Notes under the pieces: model-generated
What the model was told of the DNA's origin: nothing
Databases searched by the model: none
What the model saw: only the letters and a program-made list of their open reading frames with translations
Position numbers and translations under genes: made by a program
Shown here: positions 1-10,248 of the stretch, in pieces
Layout of the letters: the number at the start of each line of letters is the position of its first letter
Position numbering within the stretch: the first letter of the stretch is position 1
NCBI RefSeq assembly: GCF_018968705.1
Contig: NZ_CP076668.1
Span: 3,421,001 to 3,485,000 of the forward strand
Source: Pseudomonas lijiangensis
GTDB lineage: Bacteria > Pseudomonadota > Gammaproteobacteria > Pseudomonadales > Pseudomonadaceae
Length of the DNA: 64,000 nucleotides
Direction: 5' to 3'

Positions 1-1032
1 GGTGTCTTCCCGACCGCTTCGGGGCGGGCGCAATTTGTCTGCGATGCTTATGTCGCGGCCAAAGAGCTGCCCGACGCACAGTATCCACTGACCCTCAATA
101 CCGGCCGACTGCGCGATCAATGGCATGGGATGAGCCGTACCGGCACCGCCGCCCGCCTGTTTGGCCATGTCAGTGAAGCCATACTGGGCCTGCATCCGCA
201 AGAAATGGAACGCTATGAGTTGGCGTCAGGTGATCTGGTTCATCTGCATAGCCGTCGTGGCGATCTGGTGGTGCCCGTCAGCAGCGATGATGGCGTTCGT
301 CCGGGTCAGGCATTTCTGCCGATGCACTGGGGCGACCGGTTTCTCAAGGGAGGCATCAATGTACTGACTCAACCCGCCTTTGACCCGCTGTCCAAACAAC
401 CGGAACTCAAATATTCCGGGGTACGCCTCGAGAAAGCAGACTTGCCCTGGCAATTCTTCGCCTTGATCGAAGGTGATGTGCAAAGCCACCTGACGGCGCT
501 TCGTCCGCTGTTTGACACATTTGCCTATGCCAGCCTGGGACTGATCGGTCGCGAGCGCCCTGCACTCGTGATAAGGGCAGCCAATCCCGAGGCACCTGAG
601 CATTCGCTGCTGGAAGACATTGATCGTCTGCTGGGCCTCGATGAAGGTCCGGTCATGGCCTACGACGATCCAAAACGTGCCATCGGCAAGCGGATTCGCC
701 TCGATGACGGCCACATCACCGCCTTGCGCCTGGCTGGAGAAACCCTCGCTCAGCACTGGCTGCAGAATCTTTGGCTACAAGGTCGGGTGGATGAGCAACT
801 GCGCCGCTGGATGCTGGCGCCGATCAGCACGGAACCGGGCAAAAATGCCTCTCAGGCCCGCGACAGAATCCTCTGCAACTGCAAGAACGTCAGTCAGAGT
901 GCAATCATGAAAGGAATAGACAACGGCCTGGATTTGAACCAGCTGAAAACACAGCTCGGTTGCGGAACCCAGTGCGGCTCATGTGTGCCGGAAATAAAAA
1001 GGCTGATAAGCGCTGTGGTACTGACGGATTGA
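1..1032 (+). CDS. nasA: Assimilatory nitrate reductase, C-terminal part (5' truncated by window)
   Basis: The reading frame is open from base 1, so the gene begins outside the window; 343 residues are visible. The motif LNTGRLRDQWHGMSRTG near the N-terminal end is typical of the molybdopterin-dinucleotide-binding domain of the molybdopterin oxidoreductase family. The last ~54 residues form a BFD-like [2Fe-2S] domain with a CxC pair (about residues 292/294) and a CGSC-type pair (325/328), matching the C-terminal extension of bacterial assimilatory nitrate reductases (nitrate to nitrite in the cytoplasm). Its position next to oprF/sigX matches other pseudomonads. The ATG at 130 is internal and is not the start. 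Confidence 0.9.
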   Translation, partial: GVFPTASGRAQFVCDAYVAAKELPDAQYPLTLNTGRLRDQWHGMSRTGTAARLFGHVSEAILGLHPQEMERYELASGDLVHLHSRRGDLVVPVSSDDGVRPGQAFLPMHWGDRFLKGGINVLTQPAFDPLSKQPELKYSGVRLEKADLPWQFFALIEGDVQSHLTALRPLFDTFAYASLGLIGRERPALVIRAANPEAPEHSLLEDIDRLLGLDEGPVMAYDDPKRAIGKRIRLDDGHITALRLAGETLAQHWLQNLWLQGRVDEQLRRWMLAPISTEPGKNASQARDRILCNCKNVSQSAIMKGIDNGLDLNQLKTQLGCGTQCGSCVPEIKRLISAVVLTD

Positions 1033-1060
1033 ATATCGATTCATCAAATCGCAGGCAAAG

Positions 1061-1086
1061 AAAAGCCCGGCATAAGCCGGGCTTTT
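1061..1086. terminator. Bidirectional terminator between nasA and oprF
   Basis: Perfect 11-bp stem (1061-1071 with 1076-1086) around an ATAA loop, with A-tract and T-tract at the two ends, so it can work in both directions. It lies between two convergent genes. Confidence 0.9.
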
Positions 1087-1103
1087 CATTCAAAGCAGGC
1101 TAA

Positions 1104-2144
1104 TTACTTAGCTTGTGCTTCAACTTCAGCTTCTACGCGACGGTTTACTGCGCGGCCAGCTTCAGTTGCGTTGTCAGCAACTGGACGGGTTTCGCCGTAA
1201 CCAACCGAGTTTACGCGGTTAGCGCCAACACCATACTGGTTGACCAGAACTTGTTTAACGGCGCTAGCGCGACGCTCGGACAGTTTCTGGTTGTAAGCGT
1301 CAGGACCGACGGAGTCAGTGTGACCTTCAACAGTGGTGGTGGTTTGTGGGTACTGTTGCATGAAGTCAGCGAGGTTTTTGATGTCGCCGTAGCTGTTAGG
1401 CTTGACCACAGCTTTGTCGAAGTCGAACTTGACGTCCAGCTCAACACGAACCACTTCAGCAACTGCCGGGCAGCCATCAGCGTCAACAGTTACGTTGGCT
1501 GGGGTGTTAGGGCACTTGTCGACGTTGTCGCACACGCCGTCGTTGTCACTGTCGGAGCAGACTTCAGCAACTGGAGCAGCTACTGGAGCTGCTTCGGTTT
1601 TCTTGCTGCCGCCACCGAAGTTTACGCCGATACCGACGCTAGGAGCCCACTCGGTCTCGCCTTGGTCGATGTTGTACTGGGCTTCAACGCCAGCACGAGC
1701 ATAGAAGTTGTCGGTGAAGTACAGCTTGGCACCGCCGCCAACGTTGGCGAAGGTGGAACCGTTACGACCACCACGGCCAGTCTGACCGATGCTCTGATCG
1801 GAGAAACCTGCAGACACGTACGGACGCAGCATGTCGCCTGGGTTGTTGAAGTGGTACAGAGCGTCCAGGGCAGTGTTGGAGCCCTTGATGTTCTTGCCAT
1901 CGTCGCCACGAGCATTGTGAACTTCGTCGTAGCCCAGACGCAGTTCAACGTCGTCAGTCAGGAAGTAACCGATCGAACCGCCGAACAGGTTGCCGTCGTT
2001 TTTGAAGTCACGAGAGCTGTCAAAATATTGCTTCTTGGCGAAGCCCTCGATCTCGACTGCGCCTTGGCCTTGCGCCAGCACGCCGAACGAAGTCGCGGCA
2101 ACGATAGTACCAATGGCCAAGCCCAAGGTGTTTTTCAGTTTCAT
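1104..2144 (-). CDS. oprF: Major outer-membrane porin OprF (OmpA family)
   Basis: 346 residues. A signal peptide of about 24 residues ends at GVLA. An N-terminal eight-stranded-barrel region (about 25-178) is followed by an Ala/Pro linker, a four-cysteine loop (C196, C205, C211, C225, in a DSDNDGVCD-type calcium-like repeat) and a C-terminal OmpA peptidoglycan-binding domain (about 230-340) with the EGHTDSVG motif. In Pseudomonas the family forms a nonspecific porin and anchors the outer membrane to peptidoglycan. It lies about 107 bp downstream of sigX on the same strand; dependence of oprF on SigX is established in the genus. The shared terminator lies just past its stop codon. Confidence 0.98.
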   Translation of the reverse strand: MKLKNTLGLAIGTIVAATSFGVLAQGQGAVEIEGFAKKQYFDSSRDFKNDGNLFGGSIGYFLTDDVELRLGYDEVHNARGDDGKNIKGSNTALDALYHFNNPGDMLRPYVSAGFSDQSIGQTGRGGRNGSTFANVGGGAKLYFTDNFYARAGVEAQYNIDQGETEWAPSVGIGVNFGGGSKKTEAAPVAAPVAEVCSDSDNDGVCDNVDKCPNTPANVTVDADGCPAVAEVVRVELDVKFDFDKAVVKPNSYGDIKNLADFMQQYPQTTTTVEGHTDSVGPDAYNQKLSERRASAVKQVLVNQYGVGANRVNSVGYGETRPVADNATEAGRAVNRRVEAEVEAQAK

Positions 2145-2251
2145 CCGTTAAATCCCCATCTGGTGATTGTAAAGCAGCCCCATGACAACTGAGGCAATTC
2201 GTCGGCAAGTCTAGCAGACCCTGCCAGTTCTTTAGAGATATTTGCTCCGAG

Positions 2252-2842
2252 TTAAGTTTCGGTGATGCCCGCAAATTTCTCACGTAATTTATCTAATGCC
2301 CGCTTATAGCGCATTTTCGTTGCGCTTAAGCCCATGTGCATGATGTCTGCAATCTCCTGGAATTCAAGTTCTGCGACAAATCGCAGCACCAGAATCTCCC
2401 GATCGATCGGGTTCACATGCACAAGCCAGCGATCAAGTCCGCCCCTTTCTTCAGGTTTGGGCGTCTTTTCTTCAGACGCTTCCTCAAGCGGGTCCAGACT
2501 CAAAGCGTCCATCAAGCGACGCTTTCGCCGTTCCTTTCTGTACTGAGTGATGCACTCGTTGTAGGTGATGCTGTAGAGCCAGGTTTTGAACTTCGATTTT
2601 CCTTCGAAATTCTTCAATCCATACAAGACCTTAAGCATCACTTCCTGACAGACATCATCAGCATCGCGATCGTTCCCTAAATAACGTGCACAGACGTTAA
2701 AAAGTGTTCTCTGGTAACGACGCATCAATTCTTCGTAAGCCCGCGTCACGTTGAAAAGCTCGACGTGAGCGCGCGCGACCAGCTCCTCATCTGAGAGCTC
2801 GCGTGGGTCGTAGCGCGTCGAAAGCGGTAAGGGTTTATTCAA
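2252..2842 (-). CDS. sigX: ECF RNA polymerase sigma factor SigX
   Basis: 196 residues. Region 2 is seen at DADDVCQEVMLKVLYGLKNF (about 61-80) followed by the WLYSITYN region 2.4-type segment. Region 4 helix-turn-helix is near the C-terminus (EFQEIADIMHMGLSATKMRY). The acidic linker between the regions is typical of SigX. No anti-sigma factor is adjacent; instead the gene follows cmpX and precedes oprF, as in P. aeruginosa and P. fluorescens. Established roles of the family include control of oprF, fatty-acid and envelope homeostasis genes, with a response to membrane or osmotic stress suspected through the neighbouring mechanosensitive-type proteins. Confidence 0.96.
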   Translation of the reverse strand: MNKPLPLSTRYDPRELSDEELVARAHVELFNVTRAYEELMRRYQRTLFNVCARYLGNDRDADDVCQEVMLKVLYGLKNFEGKSKFKTWLYSITYNECITQYRKERRKRRLMDALSLDPLEEASEEKTPKPEERGGLDRWLVHVNPIDREILVLRFVAELEFQEIADIMHMGLSATKMRYKRALDKLREKFAGITET

Positions 2843-2928
2843 AACGAGTCGTGCCGACAGTCAGTTCAATGTCCGCCAATGCCCGGTTTCCGGCAATTTG
2901 GGGCGGCATAGATTAGCAGATTCGCCGC

Positions 2929-3759
2929 TTAACGGCTGCTTACTCTCTGCTCAAGGAGAATTTTGTTGGAAAAAGAAACCAACTCCCCTTCGTCTGTCAG
3001 CAGTGTAGTCTTGACCGTACCGATTTCTTCGATCTGCCCCTCTATGTCGCCAACCTGCAAATGCTGGCCGACCTGATAAAGCTCTCGGACATAAATCCCC
3101 GCCAGAATCTGACCTGCAATTTCACGACTTCCCAGCCCCAGCGCCAAGGCAACGGCCAGGCCGACGGTCAGGAGGCCAATCACGATAACGTGATTGAGCA
3201 GATCTGTCTTCACTTCAAGCTGGCTGATTGCCACCGAAATACTGATGATGATCACCAGCCCCTGAGCGATTCGCCCGAGACCGGGCGCATAATCGACCCC
3301 GACGCCCTCTGCCGCGCCACGCACCAGCCCGTTGACCAGTTGCGCCAGCAACACACCCACAAGCAGCACCAGCGCCGCGCCAAACACCTTGGGCAGGTAC
3401 AACGCCAGCATGTCCAGCGTCGCCGATACACGTTGCAGACCAAGGGACTCGGCCGCAGAGACCAGGAAGATCAACAGGACGAACCAGTAGACGATCTTGC
3501 CGATAAGAGTGGAAATCGGCACTTTCACGCCGGCACGGCTGATCAGCTTGGTCAGCCCGGTGCCGCCCATGAGGCGATCCAGGCCCAGTTTGGCGAGCAA
3601 TTTCGATAACAGGGCATCGAGCAGTTTTGCGACCACGAAACCCAGCAGCACCACCACAAGGGCGCCGAACAGATTAGGGATGAAGTTTGCAACTTTGGTC
3701 CACAATGCAGTCATTGCAGCAACCAGACTCTGGGTCCAGAGATCCAATTCCATGTTCAA
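2929..3759 (-). CDS. cmpX: CmpX, small mechanosensitive-channel-like membrane protein
   Basis: 276 residues. Several hydrophobic segments are visible: about 22-45 (LFGALVVVLLGFVVAKLL), 85-105, 130-150 and 165-210. They are followed by a short MscS-like beta domain at the C-terminus (VGDIEGQIEEIGTVKTTLL). The protein is conserved as part of the cmaX-crfX-cmpX-sigX-oprF group and is linked in the literature to SigX activity and membrane tension. Its start overlaps the stop of crfX by four bases, showing translational coupling. No obvious strong terminator separates it from sigX. Confidence 0.92.
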   Translation of the reverse strand: MNMELDLWTQSLVAAMTALWTKVANFIPNLFGALVVVLLGFVVAKLLDALLSKLLAKLGLDRLMGGTGLTKLISRAGVKVPISTLIGKIVYWFVLLIFLVSAAESLGLQRVSATLDMLALYLPKVFGAALVLLVGVLLAQLVNGLVRGAAEGVGVDYAPGLGRIAQGLVIIISISVAISQLEVKTDLLNHVIVIGLLTVGLAVALALGLGSREIAGQILAGIYVRELYQVGQHLQVGDIEGQIEEIGTVKTTLLTDEGELVSFSNKILLEQRVSSR

Positions 3760-4004
3760 TCAGCCTTATCGACAGGACGGGCAGTAGGTTGGGTTCGACG
3801 GGAAACAGGAGAAACGTGTGCTGAACCGTTATTGAGGGCAATCATCATCGCCTGGGACCAGCGCCCAAGCAGCCCGAACAGCACACCGGCACCCACCTGA
3901 CGGTTGGCGGTTTTCAGGACACGGCCCAGGCAAGCGTCGTCATCCCGGCTGGAGGATGACGATTTGAGCATGTCACGCAAAGATTCTTCAAAGGGATCGT
4001 GCAT
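3756..4004 (-). CDS. crfX: CrfX, small conserved protein of the sigX-oprF group
   Basis: 82 residues when started at the ATG at 4004, which has a GAGGTG ribosome site six bases upstream; a GTG four codons further upstream lacks one. The protein begins MHDPFEESLRDML and contains a basic, Arg/Pro-rich end. There is no signal peptide; a mildly hydrophobic segment (LFGLLGRWSQAMMIAL) lies mid-protein. It overlaps cmpX by four bases. Its molecular function is unknown; the name is given from conserved position and family. Confidence 0.88.
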   Translation of the reverse strand: MHDPFEESLRDMLKSSSSSRDDDACLGRVLKTANRQVGAGVLFGLLGRWSQAMMIALNNGSAHVSPVSRRTQPTARPVDKAD

Positions 4005-4080
4005 CAGGCACCTCACGCAATGTCAGTGAGAGACGTGACTATTTTCAGGCGAGTCACACATGGCACTGAAATTTTATTTG

Positions 4081-5076
4081 TCACAACCAGCGCAAACGCC
4101 TGAACAACCACCACTGCCCCACCGCTACCAGGACAATCAATACGCACGCCAGCAGAAAACCGTAAGGATTGTCGGAACCGGGAATACCGCCGACGTTTAT
4201 CCCCAGCAGCCCGGTCAGAAAGCTCATGGGCAGAAAAATACCGGTGATGATCCCGAAGCGGTACATGGTGTGATCCATGCGCTCACGCAAGCGGCGGTCT
4301 TCGGACTCCAGCAGCAGCCCTACCCGCTCGCGGGTCAGTTCGAGTTCTTCCAGATAACGGGTCAGGCTGTTGTTCAGCTCGTTCCAGTAATCGGCGTCGT
4401 CATCCACGAACCAGCTCAGTTTGATGCGCGACAACTGGCCGAAGATATCCCGCTGAGGCGCCAGAAAACGGCGCAGGCCCGCTGCCCGTCGACGAATCTG
4501 CAGCAACTTGCTGTGCTCGGGACTGTAACGCTCGTCGGCATCGGTCTTTTCTTCCTCGTCATCCACCGACTCGGTCAGGTCGCCGAGCAGGTCCTGGACC
4601 TTTTCAGTCAGGTACTGGGCCAGATAAAGCATCAGTTCCGAGGCCGTCTTCGGCCCCTTGCCCTCGCTCAACTGCTCGATAAGCTCTTCGGTTGCCCGCA
4701 AAGGCCGCAGGCGCAAGGAAATCACTCGCTGGGCAGCAGCGAAAATACGCACCGATACCATGTCTTCCGGTTCGGCACCGGGATTGAGGTTCACGCCACG
4801 CAGGAACAGCAACAGCTCCTGATCCGGCAAGGGCAGCAAACGCGGCCGGGTATTTTCTTCAAGCAGCAGCGTGCAGGCGAACTCGCTCAGGCCACTGGCG
4901 TTACGCAGCCACGAGTGGGTCTGCGGGTGGCTGCGATCCCAATGCAGCCACAGACTTTCGTGGGGCTGCATCTGAAGACTATCGAGTTCGGTTCGAGCAA
5001 TGAAACGCGCTCCGCCCTGACCATCCAATACGAGGGCATGAACCAGCCCCCACTGCGCGTTTGCTTCATCGAACAT
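4081..5076 (-). CDS. cmaX: CmaX, CorA/ZntB-type metal transporter
   Basis: 331 residues. A long charged cytoplasmic domain is followed by two C-terminal transmembrane helices separated by a GINVGGIPG loop. That loop is the ZntB form of the CorA-family signature (classical CorA has GMN), so zinc or another divalent cation is a better guess than magnesium. Family members form pentameric channels in the inner membrane. The gene sits 76 bp upstream of crfX and 11 bp downstream of rraA on the same strand, suggesting read-through within one envelope-related transcript. Confidence 0.9.
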   Translation of the reverse strand: MFDEANAQWGLVHALVLDGQGGARFIARTELDSLQMQPHESLWLHWDRSHPQTHSWLRNASGLSEFACTLLLEENTRPRLLPLPDQELLLFLRGVNLNPGAEPEDMVSVRIFAAAQRVISLRLRPLRATEELIEQLSEGKGPKTASELMLYLAQYLTEKVQDLLGDLTESVDDEEEKTDADERYSPEHSKLLQIRRRAAGLRRFLAPQRDIFGQLSRIKLSWFVDDDADYWNELNNSLTRYLEELELTRERVGLLLESEDRRLRERMDHTMYRFGIITGIFLPMSFLTGLLGINVGGIPGSDNPYGFLLACVLIVLVAVGQWWLFRRLRWL

Positions 5077-5087
5077 TCTTGCTTCGC

Positions 5088-5576
5088 TTATTCCGGCATT
5101 GTCAGAGGGGACGGAGAAATGATCACGCCATTATTATCGGCATACAGGTATTCACCCGGCCGGAAGGTAATACCGGCAAAGGTCACAGGGACATTCAAGT
5201 CGCCGATGCCGCGCTTGTCGGTCTTTTTCGGGTGACTGGCCAGCGCCTGCACGCCCAGATCGGTTTGCGCGATGACATCGACATCACGAATGCAGCCGTA
5301 GATCAGCAAACCTTCCCAGCCACTTTTCGCTGCCTTGTCCGCCAGCAGATCACCCAGCAGCGCGCAACGCAACGAGCCACCACCATCGACGACCAGCACC
5401 TTGCCCTTGCCATCGAGGGCGACCTGGTCTTTGACCAGCGAATTATCCTCGAAGCACTTGATGGTCACGATCTCGCCACCAAAGGAGTCACGGCCGCCGA
5501 AGCTGCTGAACATGGGCTCTACGACTTGCACCAGCTCTGGATAGGCATCACACAAATCGGGGGTCGAATAATGCAT
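5088..5576 (-). CDS. rraA: RraA-family protein (ribonuclease E activity regulator or HMG aldolase-type)
   Basis: 162 residues, the usual RraA length. The motifs [18 protein letters not shown] and the central [12 protein letters not shown] match the RraA/dimethylmenaquinone-methyltransferase-like fold. In this family some members inhibit RNase E, while others are class II 4-hydroxy-4-methyl-2-oxoglutarate/oxaloacetate aldolases; the sequence alone cannot settle which activity applies. It is upstream of cmaX with only 11 bp between them. Confidence 0.9.
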   Translation of the reverse strand: MHYSTPDLCDAYPELVQVVEPMFSSFGGRDSFGGEIVTIKCFEDNSLVKDQVALDGKGKVLVVDGGGSLRCALLGDLLADKAAKSGWEGLLIYGCIRDVDVIAQTDLGVQALASHPKKTDKRGIGDLNVPVTFAGITFRPGEYLYADNNGVIISPSPLTMPE

Positions 5577-5673
5577 GGCTAACTCCTGTCGGTGAGAGAT
5601 GGGAATGCTCAGGGCAGCATAGTGGCTTTGACCTCAACTTTCGCCCCGACTTTCATACAAACACAAAACCAGC

Positions 5674-6663
5674 CTATTGCCCTACCGCTTCGCGCAACTG
5701 AGGACTCTCTTGGGGAGCCGAACGGTCTTGCAGCCAGCCGAGCACACGTGGCCAGACCTGCTGTTGCGCCCCCTTGCTGACCAGCATGCGAACATGATCG
5801 AAATCTTCATTGAAGCCATGCTCGCGCCCCAGACAAAGAAACTCTCGCTGCTGCGAGCCAAACTGGTCGAACAGCATCTTGCAGGCCCAGACCGGGTCCT
5901 GATGATCACCCACAGCCGCCACTGCCAGCACCGGTATCTGGACACTGGCCAGCGCGGCCCACCAGTTGCTGTCACGATCACCGAAGCGCCCGAACAGACC
6001 GTGCCAACGCATGCTTTCCAGGACAACGCCAATCGGCTCGTCTTCCGGCCCCCGCTTGAGGCGCGGTCCGGAAATATGCTCGAAAGGCTTGAGCAGCAGA
6101 CGCCCGGTCCACTGCACAGGCGGAATTTTCAATGGCCAGTAGGTACGGCTGATCTGGCTGCCAAACAACGCAACCGACGCCGCCCCCTCAGGCCCCAGAT
6201 ATTGACCACCCAGCGCCGCCGCCAGCGTGGTGCCACCCAGGGAGTGACCAATCCAGTGCGGCACCTGCCCGTTCTGCTCGCGAACGAAAGCAGCAATGGC
6301 CGGCAGATCATAGCGGGCGTAATCCGCCACGCGATTGCGACGATAGTCCTGATTGCGAGCCGAAAGCCCATGGCCGCGCATCTCGGCAATCCACACATCG
6401 TAACCGGCACGTGCCAGGAACGGCCCGAGGCCGATGCCTTTGGGGGAATACCAGAAGCGGCGATTGGAAAAGCTGCCATGCAACAGAATGACAGGCACAC
6501 CGCGCACATCGGGCTGATCCACCAGACCGAGACGGGTAACAGCCAGCTCGACACTGGAGTCAGGGCTGTTGGCAGGCTTCAAGCGATAGACGTCCTCGAC
6601 CAGATCGCCACGACGCTCGGCACTGATCAAGGCAACGGGAAAAAGATTGCTGCTGCTTTGCAT
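5674..6663 (-). CDS. Alpha/beta-hydrolase (esterase/lipase-like)
   Basis: 329 residues. An oxyanion-hole HG pair is at 62-63, the nucleophile elbow GHSLGG is at 139-144 (Ser141), an acidic residue lies in VGDHQDP (253 or 256) and a C-terminal His is in REHGFNEDFDH (His282), giving a complete Ser-Asp-His triad. No signal peptide, so probably cytoplasmic. The same gene lies between rraA and ppsA in other pseudomonads. Substrate unknown. Confidence 0.85.
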   Translation of the reverse strand: MQSSSNLFPVALISAERRGDLVEDVYRLKPANSPDSSVELAVTRLGLVDQPDVRGVPVILLHGSFSNRRFWYSPKGIGLGPFLARAGYDVWIAEMRGHGLSARNQDYRRNRVADYARYDLPAIAAFVREQNGQVPHWIGHSLGGTTLAAALGGQYLGPEGAASVALFGSQISRTYWPLKIPPVQWTGRLLLKPFEHISGPRLKRGPEDEPIGVVLESMRWHGLFGRFGDRDSNWWAALASVQIPVLAVAAVGDHQDPVWACKMLFDQFGSQQREFLCLGREHGFNEDFDHVRMLVSKGAQQQVWPRVLGWLQDRSAPQESPQLREAVGQ

Positions 6664-6759
6664 ATTGCTCTTTTATCTAGGCTTCAAAGGCATCGGGTCG
6701 CCTCTGACAGACGGATGAAACTGCTGGTTCGGTTGCCCCCTTTGGGGCCTTGCATGAAA

Positions 6760-6787
6760 AAGGGCGGTTTCCGAAAAAACCGCCCTT
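6760..6787 (-). terminator. Rho-independent terminator of ppsA
   Basis: 11-bp perfect stem (6760-6770 with 6777-6787), followed on the minus strand by a T-run. It lies about 60 bp past the ppsA stop. Confidence 0.88.
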
Positions 6788-6847
6788 CCCCGAAACGCTT
6801 GAAACCCTAGACGATTCAAGACGCTATTGCATCACATCGGAAAAAAC

Positions 6848-9223
6848 TCAGGCAGGTGCCTGACCCTCCGCGAGGAAGAACCAGGTTTCCAGTACCGAGT
6901 CCGGGTTCAGCGAAACGCTTTCGATGCCCTGCTCCATCAGCCAGCGAGCCAGATCCGGATGGTCCGAAGGACCCTGACCGCAAATGCCGATGTATTTCCC
7001 GGCCTTGTTACAGGCCTGGATGGCATTGGACAGCAGCTTCTTGACCGCCGGGTTACGCTCGTCGAACAGGTGCGCAATGACACCCGAATCGCGGTCCAGG
7101 CCCAGCGTCAACTGGGTCAGGTCGTTGGAACCGATGGAGAAACCGTCGAAGTGCTCCAGGAACTCTTCGGCCAGAATCGCGTTGGACGGCAATTCGCACA
7201 TCATGATGATGCGCAGACCGTTTTCGCCACGCTTGAGACCATTGGCCGCCAGCAGCTCGATGACCTGGCTCGCCTCGCCCAGGGTACGCACGAAAGGCAC
7301 CATGATTTCGACGTTGGTCAGGCCCATGTCCTCGCGCACACGCTTGAGGGCACGGCATTCAAGCTCGAAGCAGTCGCGGAAGTTCTCGCTGATGTAACGC
7401 GAAGCGCCACGGAAACCCAGCATCGGGTTTTCTTCTTCCGGCTCGTACAGCTTGCCGCCGATCAGGTTGGCGTATTCGTTGGACTTGAAGTCCGACAGAC
7501 GCACGATGACTTTCTTCGGCGTGAACGCTGCGGCCAGGGTGCTGATGCCCTCGACCAGCTTGTCGACATAGAAATCAACCGGGTTGCTGTAACCGGCAAT
7601 GCGCTTGTCGACGCTATCCTTGATTTCGGGCGGCAGGCCGGCGTAGTTGAGCAGCGCCTTGGGATGCACACCGATCATGCGGTTGATGATGAATTCCAGG
7701 CGTGCCAGACCGACACCGGCATTGGGCAACTGGGCGAAGTCAAACGCACGATCAGGGTTGCCGACGTTCATCATGATCTTGAACGGCAGATCAGGCATGG
7801 CATCGACCGAGTTGGTCTTGATGTCGAAGCCCAGTTCACCCTCGAAGATGTAACCGGTATCGCCCTCGGCGCAGGAGACGGTGACGCCCTGCCCGTCCTG
7901 CAGCAGTTGAGTGGCATTGCCGCAACCCACAACAGCCGGAATACCCAGTTCGCGAGCGATGATCGCGGCGTGACAGGTACGGCCACCACGGTTGGTGACA
8001 ATGGCGCTGGCGCGCTTCATGACCGGTTCCCAGTCCGGGTCGGTCATGTCGGAAACCAGCACATCGCCGGCCTGGACCTTGTCCATCTCGGACACGTCCT
8101 TGATGATCCGCACCTTGCCCGCGCCGATGCGCTGACCGATGGCACGGCCCTCGACCAGCACATTGCCGGTTTCCTTGAGCAGGTAACGCTCCATGACATT
8201 GGCGGCGGAACGGCTTTTCACGGTTTCAGGACGTGCCTGAACGATGTAGAGCTTGCCGTCGTCGCCATCTTTGGCCCACTCGATGTCCATCGGAGCCTTG
8301 TAGTGCTTCTCGATGATCATCGCCTGCTTGGCCAGCTCGCTGACCTCGGCATCGGTCAGGCAGAAACGTGCACGGTCGGCAGCGTCGACATCGACGGTTT
8401 TCACCGAGCGACCGGCCTTGGCCTCGTCGCCGTAGATCATCTTGATGGCCTTGCTGCCCAGGTTGCGGCGCAGGATGGCCGGGCGACCGGCAGTCAGGGT
8501 GTCCTTGTGGACATAGAACTCATCCGGGTTGACCGCGCCCTGCACCACGGTTTCGCCCAGGCCGTATGCGCCCGTGATGAACACCACGTCACGGAAGCCC
8601 GACTCGGTGTCGAGGGTGAACATCACACCGGCAGTACCGGTCTCGGAGCGAACCATGCGCTGAACACCTGCCGACAGGGCCACCAGCTTGTGGTCGAAGC
8701 CCTGGTGTACACGGTAGGAAATGGCGCGGTCATTGAAGAGCGAAGCAAAGACTTCCTTGGCCGCACGAATGACGTTATCGACACCGCGGATATTGAGGAA
8801 GGTTTCCTGCTGGCCTGCGAAGGAGGCATCGGGCAAGTCTTCTGCCGTTGCCGAAGAACGCACGGCCACTGCCAGGTTCGGGTTACCTGCCGACAAGGCA
8901 TCGAACGCCGTACGAATCTCGGCATTGAGCTTCTCGGGGAACTCGGCCTCCATGATCCACTGACGAATCTGTGCACCGGTTCTGGCCAGGGCATTGACGT
9001 CGTCGGCATCCAGAGCGTCCAGGGCTGCATGGATCTGATCGTTCAGACCACTCTGCTCAAGGAAATCACGGTAGGCCTGGGCTGTCGTAGCGAAACCACC
9101 GGGCACCGAAACACCAGCGCCTGCCAGGTTGCTGATCATTTCGCCGAGGGATGCGTTCTTGCCTCCCACGTGCTCCACATCATGGACGCCGAGCTTATCG
9201 AGGGAAACTACGTACTCTACCAA
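6848..9223 (-). CDS. ppsA: Phosphoenolpyruvate synthase
   Basis: 791 residues with a TTG start at 9223. This start is preceded by GGAGAG six bases away and gives the usual family N-terminus ([14 protein letters not shown]); the upstream in-frame ATGs would add an unconserved tail. Three domains are visible: an N-terminal ATP-grasp region ([11 protein letters not shown]), a swivelling domain with the catalytic histidine in [19 protein letters not shown] (about residue 420) and a C-terminal TIM barrel ([28 protein letters not shown]). It converts pyruvate and ATP to PEP, AMP and phosphate for gluconeogenesis. It is divergent from its regulator ppsR, and PEP synthesis also fits with the nearby propionate operon, whose product is pyruvate. 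Confidence 0.96.
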   Translation of the reverse strand: MVEYVVSLDKLGVHDVEHVGGKNASLGEMISNLAGAGVSVPGGFATTAQAYRDFLEQSGLNDQIHAALDALDADDVNALARTGAQIRQWIMEAEFPEKLNAEIRTAFDALSAGNPNLAVAVRSSATAEDLPDASFAGQQETFLNIRGVDNVIRAAKEVFASLFNDRAISYRVHQGFDHKLVALSAGVQRMVRSETGTAGVMFTLDTESGFRDVVFITGAYGLGETVVQGAVNPDEFYVHKDTLTAGRPAILRRNLGSKAIKMIYGDEAKAGRSVKTVDVDAADRARFCLTDAEVSELAKQAMIIEKHYKAPMDIEWAKDGDDGKLYIVQARPETVKSRSAANVMERYLLKETGNVLVEGRAIGQRIGAGKVRIIKDVSEMDKVQAGDVLVSDMTDPDWEPVMKRASAIVTNRGGRTCHAAIIARELGIPAVVGCGNATQLLQDGQGVTVSCAEGDTGYIFEGELGFDIKTNSVDAMPDLPFKIMMNVGNPDRAFDFAQLPNAGVGLARLEFIINRMIGVHPKALLNYAGLPPEIKDSVDKRIAGYSNPVDFYVDKLVEGISTLAAAFTPKKVIVRLSDFKSNEYANLIGGKLYEPEEENPMLGFRGASRYISENFRDCFELECRALKRVREDMGLTNVEIMVPFVRTLGEASQVIELLAANGLKRGENGLRIIMMCELPSNAILAEEFLEHFDGFSIGSNDLTQLTLGLDRDSGVIAHLFDERNPAVKKLLSNAIQACNKAGKYIGICGQGPSDHPDLARWLMEQGIESVSLNPDSVLETWFFLAEGQAPA

Positions 9224-9412
9224 GGTGATCTCTCCACTAACTGTGTTTGTTGTTGGGAAAAGCTCATACACCCGAGCCACGCTGTGACAGCGGGTATTCT
9301 GGACCGACTTGAAGCAGTAACCTTGAAAAAAGGTGAGAATGCAGGCCATCAGGGCCGGCAAGCGCGCCTATGATATCCAAGAATCGTCACCAGCTTAAGG
9401 CCAAGGGCGCAA
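9224..9412. promoter_or_regulatory. Divergent promoter region of ppsA and ppsR
   Basis: The 189-bp gap must hold the start signals of both genes. A TATGAT hexamer at 9369-9374 could be a -10 box for ppsR, but no convincing -35 lies at the right distance. The ppsA ribosome site is GGAGAG beside the TTG start. No clear operator palindrome was seen. Confidence 0.5.
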
Positions 9413-10231
9413 ATGAAACGATCCGCTTTCTTCATCTCTGACGGCACAGGCATCACCGCTGAAACGTTGGGCCAGAGCCTGCTGGCACAATTTGAAAACA
9501 TTACGTTCAACAAGTTCACGCGCCCCTATATCGACAGCGTCGAGAAGGCGCGGGCGATGGTACAACAAATCAACAATGCCGCCGACAGGGACGAGGTGCG
9601 ACCGATCATCTTCGATACCATCGTCAACCAGGAGATTCGCGAGATCCTGGCGACCTCCAACGGTTTCATGATCGACATTTTCTCGACCTTCCTTGCGCCG
9701 CTGGAGCAAGAGCTTAGTTCACACTCCTCCTATTCGGTGGGCAAATCGCATTCCATCGGTCACAACTCCAACTATATGGAGCGTATCGAAGCCGTGAACT
9801 TCGCCCTGGACAACGACGACGGTGCGCGCACTCATTATTACGACAAGGCCGATATCATCCTGGTGGGCGTCTCACGCTGCGGCAAGACGCCGACCTGCCT
9901 GTATATGGCCATGCAGTTCGGTATCCGCGCCGCCAACTACCCGCTGACCGAAGACGACATGGAGCGCCTGCAACTGCCCGAAGCCCTCAAGGCACACCGT
10001 AGCAAACTGTTCGGCCTGACCATTGATCCAGATCGATTGACGGCCATCCGTCATGAGCGCAAGCCCAACAGCCGCTATTCCAGCTATGCCCAGTGCGAGT
10101 TCGAAGTGCGGGAAGTGGAAAGCCTGTTCCGTCGGGAAAACATCCCGAACATCAATTCCACGCATTTCTCCGTGGAAGAGATTTCGGCCAAGGTGCTGGT
10201 TGAAAAAGGTGTGGAGCGACGCTTCAAATAA
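9413..10231 (+). CDS. ppsR: PEP synthase regulatory protein (kinase/pyrophosphorylase, DUF299)
   Basis: 272 residues, typical length. A P-loop-like GVSRCGKT lies at 152-159 and the N-terminus has the family's [12 protein letters not shown]. The family phosphorylates PEP synthase on a threonine using ADP and removes the phosphate by phosphorolysis, switching the enzyme off and on. Divergent arrangement with ppsA supports the assignment. The gene ends 18 bp before a REP element that separates it from convergent prpF. Confidence 0.95.
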   Translation: MKRSAFFISDGTGITAETLGQSLLAQFENITFNKFTRPYIDSVEKARAMVQQINNAADRDEVRPIIFDTIVNQEIREILATSNGFMIDIFSTFLAPLEQELSSHSSYSVGKSHSIGHNSNYMERIEAVNFALDNDDGARTHYYDKADIILVGVSRCGKTPTCLYMAMQFGIRAANYPLTEDDMERLQLPEALKAHRSKLFGLTIDPDRLTAIRHERKPNSRYSSYAQCEFEVREVESLFRRENIPNINSTHFSVEEISAKVLVEKGVERRFK

Positions 10232-10248
10232 CCCCAGAGGATCACTTT

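Noticed and set aside
1113..2192. 359-codon open frame antisense to oprF
   Set aside because: Shadow of oprF on the other strand, low-complexity Val/Ala-rich translation with no family resemblance.
6827..9373. 848-codon open frame antisense to ppsA
   Set aside because: Shadow frame; ppsA on the other strand is unmistakable.
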